A DNA stretch of 64,000 bases, taken from positions 195,964,982-196,028,981 of the forward strand of contig CM060953.1 of the NCBI GenBank assembly GCA_030765055.1. The letters are read 5' to 3'. The notes beneath the pieces were generated by a model, which was not told where the DNA came from, made no database searches, and was given only the letters and a program-made list of their open reading frames with translations. How positions within the stretch are numbered: the first letter of the stretch is position 1; each line of letters opens with the position of its first letter. This DNA comes from Mantis religiosa (Eukaryota > Arthropoda > Insecta > Mantodea > Mantidae). The translations under genes were made by a program, and so were the position numbers. Shown one piece after another: positions 33,368-46,300 of this stretch.

Positions 33368-36300
33368 CGTCCTCCAACATTAAGTCATATCGGACGATGA
33401 ATGGAATGGGTAAAATGGTGCTCAAATGAGCCCAGGATCCATAGAACCTAGAGTTACGCGACATTCGTCCTTCAGGATAAGGGAAAATCCCAGAAAAACA
33501 TTATCCAGGAAAATCACCCTGATCGAGTTTCGAACTTGGGACCTCTTGAACTTGAACGTTCTCTAAGCCAGTAGATTATATTGAACGACTTGAAATGGCT
33601 GAAATAATGCTAAGATAAAGACGGCATCCGGCTGGTCCCGGCTGATCCGCCTGGTAGAGCACCTGCCTGTCGTGCTAGGGGTCCCGGGTTCGATTCCCGG
33701 CGGTGGGGCCGGGATAACTTCAACCAGGATAACTTCTTATCTTCCCCAGAGTCTGGAAGTATAAATGGGAGTGCTAATGTGTGCGTGATCCAATGATTAA
33801 AACCCAACGAATACGAGTTAACACCTTAGATATGTTTCAAAGGAGAACGGCCGCCGATATGACCATTACAGTTAAAGGCGAGGTATAAATGTGTACGTGA
33901 TCTAATGATTAAAACCCAACGAATACGAGTTAACACCTTCGATATGTTCCAAAGGAGAACGGCCGCCGATATGACTATTACAGTTAAAGGCGAGGTATAA
34001 ATGTGTACGTGATCTAATGATTAAAACACAACGAATACGAGCTAACACCTTCGTTATGTCCCAAAGGAGAACGGCCGCCGATATGACCATTGTAGTTAAA
34101 GGCGGGGTATAAATGTGTACGTGATCTAATGATTAAAACCCAACGAATACGAGTTAACACCTTCGATATGCTCCAAAGGAGAATGGCCGCCGATATGGCT
34201 ATTGTAGTTAAAGGCGGGGTATGAATGTGTAAGTGATCTAATGATTAAAACACAACGAATACGAGTTAACACCTTCGATATGTTCCAAAGGAGAACGGCC
34301 GCCGATATGACCATTGCAGTTAAAGGCGGGGTATAAATGTGTACGTGATCTAATGATTAAAACACAACGAATACGAGCTAACACCTTCGATATGTCCCAA
34401 AGGAGAACGGCCGCCGATATGACCATTGTAGTTAAAGGCGGGGTATAAATGTGTACGTGATCTAATGGTTAAACCTAACGAATACGAGTTAACACCTTCG
34501 ATATGTTCCAAAGGAGAACGGCCGCCGATATGACCATAGTAGTTAAAGGCGAGGTATAAATGTGTACGTGATCTAATGATTAAACCTAACGAATACGAGT
34601 TAACACCTTCGATATGTTCCAAAGGAGAACGGCCGCCGATATGATCATTGTAGTTAAAGGCGAGGTATAAATGTGTACGTGATCTAATGATTAAAACACA
34701 ACGAATACGAGTTAACACCTTCGATATGTTCCAAAGGAGAACGGCCGCGGATATGACCATTGCAGTTAAAGGCGGGGTACAAATGTGTACGTGAGCTAAT
34801 GATTAAAACACAAAGAATACGAGTTAATACCTTCGATATGTTCCAAAGGAGAACGACCGCCGATATGACCATTGCAGTTAAAGGCGCAGTATAAATGTGT
34901 ACGTGATCTAATGATTAAAACACAACGAATACGAGTTAACACCTTCGATATGTTCCAAAGGAGAACGGCCGCCGATATGATCATTGTAGTTAAAGGCGAG
35001 GTATAAATGTGTACGTGATCTAATGATTAAAACACAACGAATACGAGTTAACACCTTCGATATGTTCCAAAGGAGAACGGCCGCGGATATGACCATTGCA
35101 GTTAAAGGCGGGGTACAAATGTGTACGTGATCTAATGATTAAAACACAAAGAATACGAGTTAACACCTTCGATATGTTCCAAAGGAGAACGGCCGCCGAT
35201 ATGATCATTGTAGTTAAAGGCGAGGTATAAATGTGTACGTGATCTAATGATTAAAACACAACGAATACGAGTTAACACCTTCGATATGTTCCAAAGGAGA
35301 ACGGCCGCGGATATGACCATTGCAGTTAAAGGCGGGGTACAAATGTGTACGTGATCTAATGATTAAAACACAAAGAATACGAGTTAACACCTTCGACATG
35401 TTCCAAAGGAGAACGACCGCCGATATGACCATTGCAGTTAAAGGCGCAGTATAAATGTGTACGTGATCTAATGATTAAAACCCAACGAATACGAGTTAAC
35501 ACCTTCGATATGTTCTAAAGGAGAACGGCCGCCGATATGACCATTGTAGTTAAAGGCGAGGTATAAATGTGTACGTGATCTAATGATTAAACCTAACGAA
35601 TACGAGTTAACACCTTCGATATGTTCCAAAGGAGAACGGCCGCCAATATGACCATTGTAGTTAAAGGCGAGGTATAAATGTGTACGTGATCTAATGATTA
35701 AACCTAACGAATACGAGTTAACACCTTTGATATGTTCCAAATGAGAACGGCCGCCGATATGACCATTGTAGTTAAAGGCGAGGTATAAATGTGTACGTGA
35801 TCTAATGGTTAAACCTAACGAATACAAGTTAACACCTTCGATATGTTCCAAAGGAGAACGGCCGCCGATATGACCATTGCAGTTAAGGACGGGGTATAAA
35901 TGAAAGAAAGAAAAAGACGGTATCCAAAGAGTATTAAAATTACTTGAGTGAGTGTGTATTGTTTTAGGGATTGTCACCAGAGAGATCATTGGGCCCAAAA
36001 ATTACTTGGTATTCCTATTTTTAGGATAGAATAAAACCCCGGAAGTACCTCTTAAATGTCACGCGAATTACACTATTTCCACATCACGGAGATGAGCCAA
36101 ATTTAATTCTTGTAACCTACATTATTTTGTTTTTATTAATTTAACAACCATTTACACAAATATTCGATGTTCAGATGCAAGATAAATGCGTATTTTGAAC
36201 CTCCTTGGGTACAAAAGCATGGGGCCATTTGTTATACCTTTTCTTTACATCATCAAAGTTAAGTCATATCGGACGAAGAATGAAATGACGTTCAAATGAG

Positions 36301-36687
36301 CTCAGAGACCACAGAGCTTAAGAATTACTAGACAATCATCTTTCAGGATAAGAGAAAATCCTAGGAGAGACCTTACCCAGATAGCTCATCCTGACAGAGA
36401 TTCGAACTCGGGACCTCTTAAACATGAGGTAGACACGCTACCACCTCGGTACCATGGGGGCCGTCTGTACACTGAACTCAGAACATTCAAGAGAAAGTAC
36501 CATAATCTACTCTTTCCAAAAAATATAATGTACAAGAATAGGCCCCGGACAATTGTTCTCAAGGAATCCTTTCGAAACGAAATAAGTAACATTGGCGAGG
36601 ATACTCTCCGTAAAACTTCAGAGAATATGGTGAGACGAGTACAAACATGTATAGATGCTGGTGGAGGACACTTCCAACATTTTCTCT

Positions 36688-36734
<47 letters not shown>

Positions 36735-37258
36735 TTTACGTCCTCCAACATTAAGTAAGATAGGACTGTGAATGGAATGGGTGAAATTCAATTCAAATGA
36801 GCCCAGGGTCCATAGAGTTTAAAGTTAACCGACATTCGGCTTAGAGGATAAGGGAAAACCCCGGAAAAACCTTATCCAGGTAACTCATCCTGACCGAGAT
36901 TTGAACTCGGTACCTCTTGAACGTGAGGCAGACATGCTACCACCATGCTACCGAGGCGGGCTTCCTCTGAGATGTAAATAGTGTAATGTAATCTCCCAAT
37001 TGTGTGTTATATTCTCCCAAAGTTGTACGTGTGTACTATTATTGGTTCAAAAGTTATGGCCTATTGAAATGGTTCAGGTTTATATGGATCGCAGTGTACT
37101 TATAAAACCTTACTCTGTTATCTACTTGATGTTAATGGTATTATAGAACCAGTTTTATTGTATTTGTTGTTTATACCTAAGCGAAAAACATTAAACTTCC
37201 CGAATGAAACAAATTAGAGGTACCTATTTAAAAATGCAACATTATATAATTTAAGAAG

Positions 37259-37321
<63 letters not shown>

Positions 37322-40300
37322 CTCTTGGAAATAGTCACTCGGAATGAAAAATTTAAGATTTAGATTTCATTTGTTATATAAAAAGCTAAAAATTACGTGA
37401 CATTTCATTCGAAATCGTTAGAAACACATTTGAAGAAATAAAACTTTTCGAAAACTGTAATGTTCAAAGCTTAAAATGGCGGTATTTTAAGAAAATTTTG
37501 TCGGAAGATACTCAAGTTTTGATTTTTCGACATGGCGTTACGCTGTTTACGCACACACAAATGGAAGTTTTACAAAAGTGAACTTCCAGCCCACAAAACA
37601 TACATTAGCATTGAAATTTCGTTACCAAAATTTTGGTTTGAATAGAATAATTTCCCTACTTACTACTTTCTTAGTGGAAATAGTAATAACATAGCAGTTT
37701 AAATACATGATACAGAATGGCAGCTACGTACAAAAAGGAATGAGTGTCTTGTTTACTATGTCATAGTTACACATAGATTTAATTTTTATTTTATCAATGC
37801 ATTTGTTAAATATCTCCACTAAATTCTACGCCCGCTATAACCTCAAAACAATAAACAAATGCGAAACGTTTTCTCGTGGATACACCAAAGCCCATTATTT
37901 AGCAACAACAACAATAAGACTCCTTCCAGGGTTTTTAATATCCTTTGTATGCAAATAAAAGATGTCTAACAGTATTATATTACTTGTCTTACGTTTGAAG
38001 TGCTCATAAAAGGCATTCTTCGCCACAAAAGTATGCGATGTGCTTGAACGGTCTCAGGTGCAGAAGTTGTAAAGAGTTGTGTAACATTACATTGTGATGT
38101 AAGCTTCTAATTGCAATGCATTACTTGGTGTAGCTAGCCATGAAGGACGCAACAGTTCAGAAATTGACAGTTTTCAAAAGTTCGTACAAATCATATATTT
38201 TACTAACTTCTAGGAACCTCAGGTTTAATGTTACCTTAAAATGTTCTAACATGTCAGTTTTAATCTATAAATTAAATACATCGCATTACGGTCATTAAAT
38301 ACGTGACTTTTTTAAATTTATTATTTGGCTGATCCGCAGTATTGCTATACAAGCCATTGATAAATTACATAAGTACTACATACAAATTAACAAGTTAGGA
38401 ATTACTGTCTTCTAACGTATACAATAGGTCATAAATTTATAATATAAACAAACATAAACAATTAAGAACACATTTAAATGAAAGAAAATAAAAGACAAAG
38501 TATATAACAGGGTAACTAACACATACAATAACATTAAATAAGATGGATAACAACTGAAAAGTGAGGTTAGATATGCGAGGCTAAATTATGATCACCGTTG
38601 TTATGAGAAAAATAGAGGATATACTTTGAATTAGTGAGAAAAGTCGCTATCTTCTGAAACAGTGAGTAGGATGTCTTGAGGCAGTTTTCTTTTCAGTCTG
38701 GTCCTTTCGAAGTTTCGTCGTCCAATGTCATAGGTTACAGCGCCTGGTACTTCGGATAATCTAACGAAGAATGTCTTTGATATCAATTTGAAGTACAGAT
38801 GTATGGGAAGAATACCAAGTTCCTGATGGAGTTGATCATTTCTAATGAACCATGGAGCCTTTGTAATACTGCGGAGAAATTTGTTTTGTATAACCTGAAG
38901 TCGATGAATGTGGATTTTGCTGACTGCACCCCATACAGGAGTAGCGTAAGAAATTATAGGGCGTATTAGAGACTTGTGGATCAATAATGAGCACTCCAGA
39001 CCAAGCTGTGATGACTTTTTTGTGGTTTAAACGACATGCACGTATATTTTTTCCATCATGTGCTTAAGTGTGGAATATTTATAGCGGAAATTTGAGTAAA
39101 GTGATTCAAAAATCTGTTTTTAACTTATTTTGAATTTATAATTATCCTAAGGCCCTCTAATTTCACAATCTTCATTTGTTATTAGTCAATTGATTCTTTA
39201 AACCCTCTGTGGATGTGCACATTTTCTCATCTCGATTTGTTCTATATTTTTTAAGGTTGAACATGCTTCATATGGTGCAATTTTTGTTCATTTTGCTTTA
39301 AACTTGAAGCCATAAATTAAATAGTTGAAATAATATATATTTGGAAGAGTTTTTTATAATATTCATATATCTGAATATATTAATCAATATACTCCATTAC
39401 TGCACCAAATCGTTTTCACATAGTTAACTTATTTCTGCCAAAATAAAAGAAAACCGAAAGCTTTGTTTACATATTATTGTGTTCTCTGTTTTGATTAAAT
39501 ATTAAAATTAATTAAATTCTTGATGGAGTGTGTGGAGCGAATACTCTTTAGGAGTCTTTGTGTATACATTTACAATGCAGAAATATGAGCTTCAACTTTG
39601 CCATGGAAGATCTCCCGAAAAGGTTCAAGACGTTAGCGGTCTGCTTAAAGTACCTACATAGTATAATATGCATAAGAGATTGAACAAAATCTGTAAATGT
39701 TGTTCCAGCGCTTCCATATGGGCCATGACCTTCATGAGAACCTCATTCCACCAAGCGCTGTCTCTTACCTAGGATGTGTGGTACGCAAATGGTGACAGCA
39801 TTATAATCAGCTCGGATCTGTAAGCCTTACCTGGACTTTAGTTCTGCAGATATTTAAGCTGAGTTAGATATGAAGGCTTGGAAGGAACAGATGAACCCCG
39901 CCACCATATTTAAAATATGTTACTAACTCCCTAATTGAAATTAAGGTTTTAGACGTTCACTGCCAGCTATAGTTCTCGACATCCCAATCTATATTTGACC
40001 TGAAGAACTGCTTAATTTTGCTTTATCAGGCCTCTTTCGAATAAACTGAATGTACTGCAAAACAAATAATTAATTATTAAAGTATAAATAATCAAGTACA
40101 GTATGCGCGCGATAGGATGAGCAAACGGGTTTCAAGTACTTATTCGGTAAGTTTCGTTTGACAACTTTGAAATTTGAAATGCGCTATACACTGACATCTA
40201 GCGGCTAATACGCTAAGATTTATCATGTCCGCCATATTTCCTTTTGATCAATTTCGAGGTTAATTAGCCAACCAGTTTGCAACAATCGTATGTTAGAATT

Positions 40301-43300
40301 AGAATTTTAGTTCGTCCTTGGCAACATATACATGTTATGAGACACGTCAAAATGTATAAATACAGTATAGACATAAAGTCAAATTGATTACATACAATAT
40401 ACACAGTAAGCAGCTTTTCTATGGTTTCATGTGGTATTTGCATAGACTAATTTACTACAAGAAATGTCATAATATAAATATTACAGGTTTGTGAATGTAC
40501 TATGCTCCCAGTTATCATTTACATGGTTATAGTTCTAAAAATTCATTAACCGTATAAAAACAGTGTACATGCAAAAATTTCTTAACCTTATTCTTAAAGT
40601 GTTTTAATGATGCAGCTTGTTTAAATGAATTTGGAAGTTTATTATATAACATTATCACTTTGTAGTTAAAGCTTCCTTCATAAAGGCTCGTTTGGTGCGC
40701 TCGAATTGCCAGTTTATCCTTGTTACGAGTGTGGTACATCAGCATTTACTTGAAAATGATTTATATTTGTATGAACATTTGTGGATGTTATGGCTCTCGA
40801 AAGGGGACACATTATTATTCGTCTACCTCCGTGTAACTGTGATATGAATGCAATTGAGCTGGCGTGGGCAAAACTAAGGAATGTTTTCAGAGGATGTAAC
40901 GTTACTTGTGATATCTTCGCTTATCTTACACGCTATTTTGCTGAACTGTGTTTTTCAAGGTTGACCACACTGCAGAAACAAAAGAGCGTTAGCTCTCGCT
41001 TCTTCCCCTCTGCCCGCACCACACCGTAAATCCAGCGCTCAAGAAAACATGCGCGTACTGTATTTATATTTATCTGAAATCTAAACGATGTGTCTGAAAC
41101 AAATCAGAATCACGCGTTTGTACTTCATTTGTTTGACTAATGCAGCTTGATCGTTTATTATAATTTGCTGTGACTGACGTGGTAAACTAAAAGTTGGTAT
41201 CCAATAGCCAACATTATTCTCTATTTGAATTATGAATGAAATAACTGCATTAAATTTTACCAAAACTACTACATAAGCTCTATCATAAAACAAAATTATC
41301 TAAAATTATGCTGCCATGCATAAGGGATGCTTCATAATTTAACAAATCTAGGCCTACTTTCAGCCAGCGTGGCCTCCACTGTTTGTGAAGTATAAGTGTA
41401 ACAATTGAATTGGCGCGGTTTTTATCTATGCAAAGAAACAAATGAACTTCAGAAAGATAAAATTTCCGGCTACTTGTCCATCCTCTTGATAGCGGAGTAC
41501 TGTTAAGGCAAAGTGTAAGGGAATTTTTTGGGTAAAAAGATAATATAACAAAAATCTGAAAATAAAGGCAAAAGATATTTTTGCTTTTTTCTTTTAATAT
41601 TCACAAACCTTGTATTTTTATGGTACAGCTTCACAATGTTAAAAACTTTAACATTACCTTATGGAGGGTGGAAAGCATTACTATTTCGGAAAATGAGACA
41701 ATGCACTTGTTTATTTGTGCTACAGTATCTATACTTGTTTTTGTTTTATAGGCTATGTTGGTTGTGGTGCTGGCATGCGCCTTGGTGCTGACACTTGCAG
41801 CGCCTGCAGACAACCAGGAGCAGCTGGCAGTGTCGCAAAAGGAACCAAAGGAAACCCTCAAGACTGCTAACTCCTACGGCTACGGATACGGGTACGGCGG
41901 ACTTTATGGATACCCCTACGGATACGGTGGATACGGAGGATACTACGGCTATGGTAATTATGTTTCTTGATAACGTACAGGTCTGCATTCTATGAATGGG
42001 GTGTGAAAAAGCGTGCCTACAGTACCTTTACTAGTGTTTTAGCTAGGTAAAGCGTTTGGTGTATACTCAAACACAAAGATAGTGTTTTATTGGCATACAT
42101 TCACACCTTACCACATAGCTATAACTAGACCGCGAACTAAATGTAGTTAGAGGCGGGTTTACCAACACTGGAGTTCTCTACCTTTCCCACTTTATCATCG
42201 TTTGAGGTTAACTGCCCTCCATAGCGCGGGCTGCACTAATCATCTGGGCCGAATCACTGCCTTGTTCCTCAGAGTCCAAAGAAACTATGATTCTATCTAT
42301 TTCTTGATCGATTGTGAGGTTATGTCCGAGGTACTTATCTTCTGTTAACTTTGAAAATCAAAACAGCATCAAAATACGCGTTTCCTATGGTTTGCGCTCT
42401 GTTGCATGCAGGAAGGGAGGGCTGGGAGTCACGTATTGCTTGGATGGCGAGAAGGGGAGAAGGCTCCTCTCGCGAATGCGCACACCGACTGCATTTTGTT
42501 TGCCGTCTATCTGTAAAAGAATAGTGAATGAACAATAAGGCCGAAATGTTATACCACACGATGCAAAATTATAATACCAGGGTGTCGGATATAAAAACGT
42601 ATGGCACGACTGCCACCAAGGTGTGGCAGTCAGTCGGGGTGCAGTCTGGTGTGTATGGTGAACGTGGAAGTTGTGGTATTAGCTGGCGTGACATCGCCTT
42701 ACAGACACTTTGCAATACTTAAGCACATCATAAAGAATGCGATACATTATCCACGACTAACGTTCAGATTTACAGCTATTTCATCCATCGTCACACCAAA
42801 ATTACACGTCCCAATATATTCACTTGCTACAATGAACTACCGTCACAACGCGGCGTGCTGGAGGCGTCTGTCGCAAAGGTTACGCCGTTTCAGAACTTTC
42901 TATCCTACTTATACAATTATTGCAATGACAATCATTTGTAATTTTGTAATTTGTAATTTATTCCTCATGTTTCCCTTTACATCATCAAAAACAAATACAA
43001 AATCAAGATTACAATTATAAAATCCATACTCGAAAATGCCATATTCCTAAATCATGAAAATCCTACCATGTTGCTTGCCATTGAATAATTGTGCATATTC
43101 CAAAATTGTACAATTTACAACTTTAGGCTACATTTATTTATGTTTACCTTGTTGCTACCTTGTCTTACAAGACACTCTGGTCTTCTACTCTGTCAGACAG
43201 CTCTTAACCTCCATGTCTCCTTGTTACTTAATTAGTCCCTTTCTTCCCCCTCATCTTCCTTTCTTATATTCTTTACATTTCTTGTCCATTTTTCTTTTAG

Positions 43301-46300
43301 TTTCTGTAAGAACTCACCAATACTTCTTACGCTCTTTTGCACCTTTCGTGTTAACATTTTTATAGTTACTATCCTCTTCTCTACTTTCTTCCATTTTTCC
43401 TCCCAAACCTTGCAACATCCTCGCATTCTGGTACATATTGTTCTATGCTTTATTTTCCCCCCACACAATTCACAAATTCCCTTTTCTCTACCTCTTATCA
43501 CTCTTAGAAATATTGTTCCTGTTCTCATCCAAGCTAACCTTTCTCGCTCTTGCCTACTGCAGTAATCTACCTATGCTTCTCGTCCCCAATTTCTTTTCAT
43601 TTGCTTGTAAAATTGTAATGAGTTAATATTGTCTAGACTTCCCCATATTTCCTAATTCGGTCCCCATACACCTAACCCTCTATTCCTTTTTACACATTTT
43701 GCCATTTCACTTATCCTATTCTATATTTTTCTCTTAATTGTTCTTAGCCAATTTTCCTTAACTTGCCCTAAATATATCTCTATATTTCTCTCTTCTTTTC
43801 CCCTTTTACTGACAAAATTTTTCTAATTACTACTTCACCCCCCAAACTGTCCCATTTATGTAGCCAAGCCTGCTCTCTCCATATCTTTGTTTGACTACAA
43901 TATAATATACAATGGAAGTCTACATTCTCGTCTCCACACAATGGACATTTATCTAGCTCCCTCTCTTGATCTATACCTTTCTGTCACATTTACGTAGCCA
44001 TGCCTGCTCTCTCCATATCTTTGTTTGATTACAATATAATATACAACAGAAATCTACATTCTCTTCTCCACACAATGGACATTTGTCTATCTCCCTCTCT
44101 TGACCTATACCTTTCTGTCCCATTTACATAGCCAGGCCTGCTCTCTCCATATCTTTGTTTGACTACAATATAATATACAACGGAAATCTGCATTCTCTTC
44201 TCCACACAATGGACTTTTATCTAGCTCCCTCTCTTGACCTATACCTTTCTGTCCCATTTACGTAGCCAAGCCTGCTCTCTCCATATCTTTGTTTGACTAC
44301 AATATAATACACAATGGAAATCTGCATTCTCTTCTCCACACAATGGACATTTATCTAGCTCCCTCTCTTGACCTATACCTTTGTGTCCCATTTACGTAGC
44401 CAGGCCTGCTCTCTCCATATCTTTGTGTGACTACAATATAATATACAATGGAAATCTGCATTCTCTTCTCCACACAATGGACATTTATCTAGCTCCCTCT
44501 CTTGACCTATACCATTTACGTAGCCAGACCTGCTCTCTCCATATCTTTGTTTGACTACAATATAATATACAATGGAAGTCTGCACTCTCTTCTCCACACA
44601 ATGGATATTTATCTAGCTCCCTCTCTTGACCTATACCTTTCTGTCCCATTTACATAGCCAGGCCTGCTCTCTCCATATCTTTGTTTGACTACAATATAAT
44701 ATACAATGGAAATCTGCATTCTCTTCTCCACACAATGGACATTTATCTAGCTCCCTCTCTTGACCTATACCATTTACGTAGCCAGACCTGCTCTCTCCAT
44801 ATCTTTGTTTGACTACAATATAATATACAATGGAAGTCTGCACTCTCTTCTCCACACAATGGATATTTATCTAGCTCCCTCTCTTGACCTATACCTTTCT
44901 GTCCCATTTACGTAGCCAGGCCTGCTCTCTCCATATCTTTGTTTGACTACAATATAATATACAACGGAAATCTAAATTCTCTTCTCCACACAATGGACAT
45001 TTATCTAGCTCCCTCTCTTGACCTATACCTTTCTGTCCCATTTACGTAGTCAGGCCTGCTCTCTCCATATCTTTGTTTGACCACAATATAATATACAATG
45101 GAAATCTGCATTCTCTTCTCCACACAATAGACATTTATCTAGCTCCCTCTCTTGACCTATACCTTTCTGTCCCATTTATGTAGCCAGGTCTGCTCTCTCC
45201 ATATCTTTGTTTGACCACAATATAATATACAATGGAAGTCTGCATTCTCTTCTCCACATAATGGACATTTATCTAGCTCCGTCTCTTGACCTATAACTTT
45301 CTGTCCCATTTACATAGCCAGGTCTGCTCTCTCCATATCTTTGTTTGACCACAATATAATATACAATGGAAGTCTGCATTCTCTTCTCCACACAATGGAT
45401 ATTTATCTAGCTCCCTCTCTTGACCTATACCTTTCTGTCCCATTTACATAGCCAGGTCTGCTCTCTCCATATCTTTGTTTGACCACAATATAATATACAA
45501 TGGAAGTCTGCATTCTCTTCTCCACATAATGGACATTTATCTAGCTCCGTCTCTTGACCTATAACTTTCTGTCCCATTTACATAGCCAGGTCTGCTCTCT
45601 CCATATCTTTGTTTGACCACAATATAATATACAATGGAAATCTGCATTCTCTTCTCCACACAATGGACATTTGTCTAGCTCCCTCTCTTGACCTATACCT
45701 TTCTGTCCCATTTACATAGCCAGGTCTGCTCTCTCCATATCTTTGTTTGACCACAATATAATATACAATGGAAGTCTGCATTCTCTTCTCCACATAATGG
45801 ACATTTATCTAGCTCCGTCTCTTGACCTATAACTTTCTGTCCCATTTACATAGCCAGGTCTGCTCTCTCCATATCTTTGTTTGACCACAATATAATATAC
45901 AATGGAAGTCTGCATTCTCTTCTCCACATAATGGACATTTATCTAGCTCCGTCTCTTGACCTATAACTTTCTGTCCCATTTACATAGCCAGGTCTGCTCT
46001 CTCCATATCTTTGTTTGACCACAATATAATATACAATGGAAATCTGCATTCTCTTCTCCACACAATGGACATTTGTCTAGCTCCCTCTCTTGACCTATAC
46101 CTTTCTGTCCCATTTACGTAGCCAGGCCTGCTCTCTCCATATCTTTGTTTGACCACAATATAATATACAATGAAAATCTGCATTCTCTTCTCCACACAAT
46201 GGACATTTGTCTAGCTCCCTCTCTTGACCTATACCTTTCTGTCCCATTTACATAGCCAGGTCTGCTCTCTCCATATCTTTGTTTGACCACAATATAATAT

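Noticed and set aside
33640..33712. tRNA-Asp-like gene
   Set aside because: Good A and B boxes and T arm, but the acceptor stem does not pair and it runs into a SINE body flanked by target duplications, so it is a SINE head.
34126..35432. Series of 62-codon minus-strand frames every 112 bp
   Set aside because: One shadow frame per array unit, each closed by a stop within the next unit; no gene.
41755..41970. Exon 2 read as a stand-alone 71-codon gene ending YGNYVS
   Set aside because: It starts just after a splice acceptor, and the GY-rich pattern continues perfectly in the exon at 47200 when the GTAATT donor is used. The stand-alone reading would lose the TATA-linked first exon.
42335..42559. 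Possible small gene on either strand in intron 2
   Set aside because: Frames of equal length exist on both strands. Only a short transposon-like scrap on the minus strand is suggestive and it cannot be assigned.
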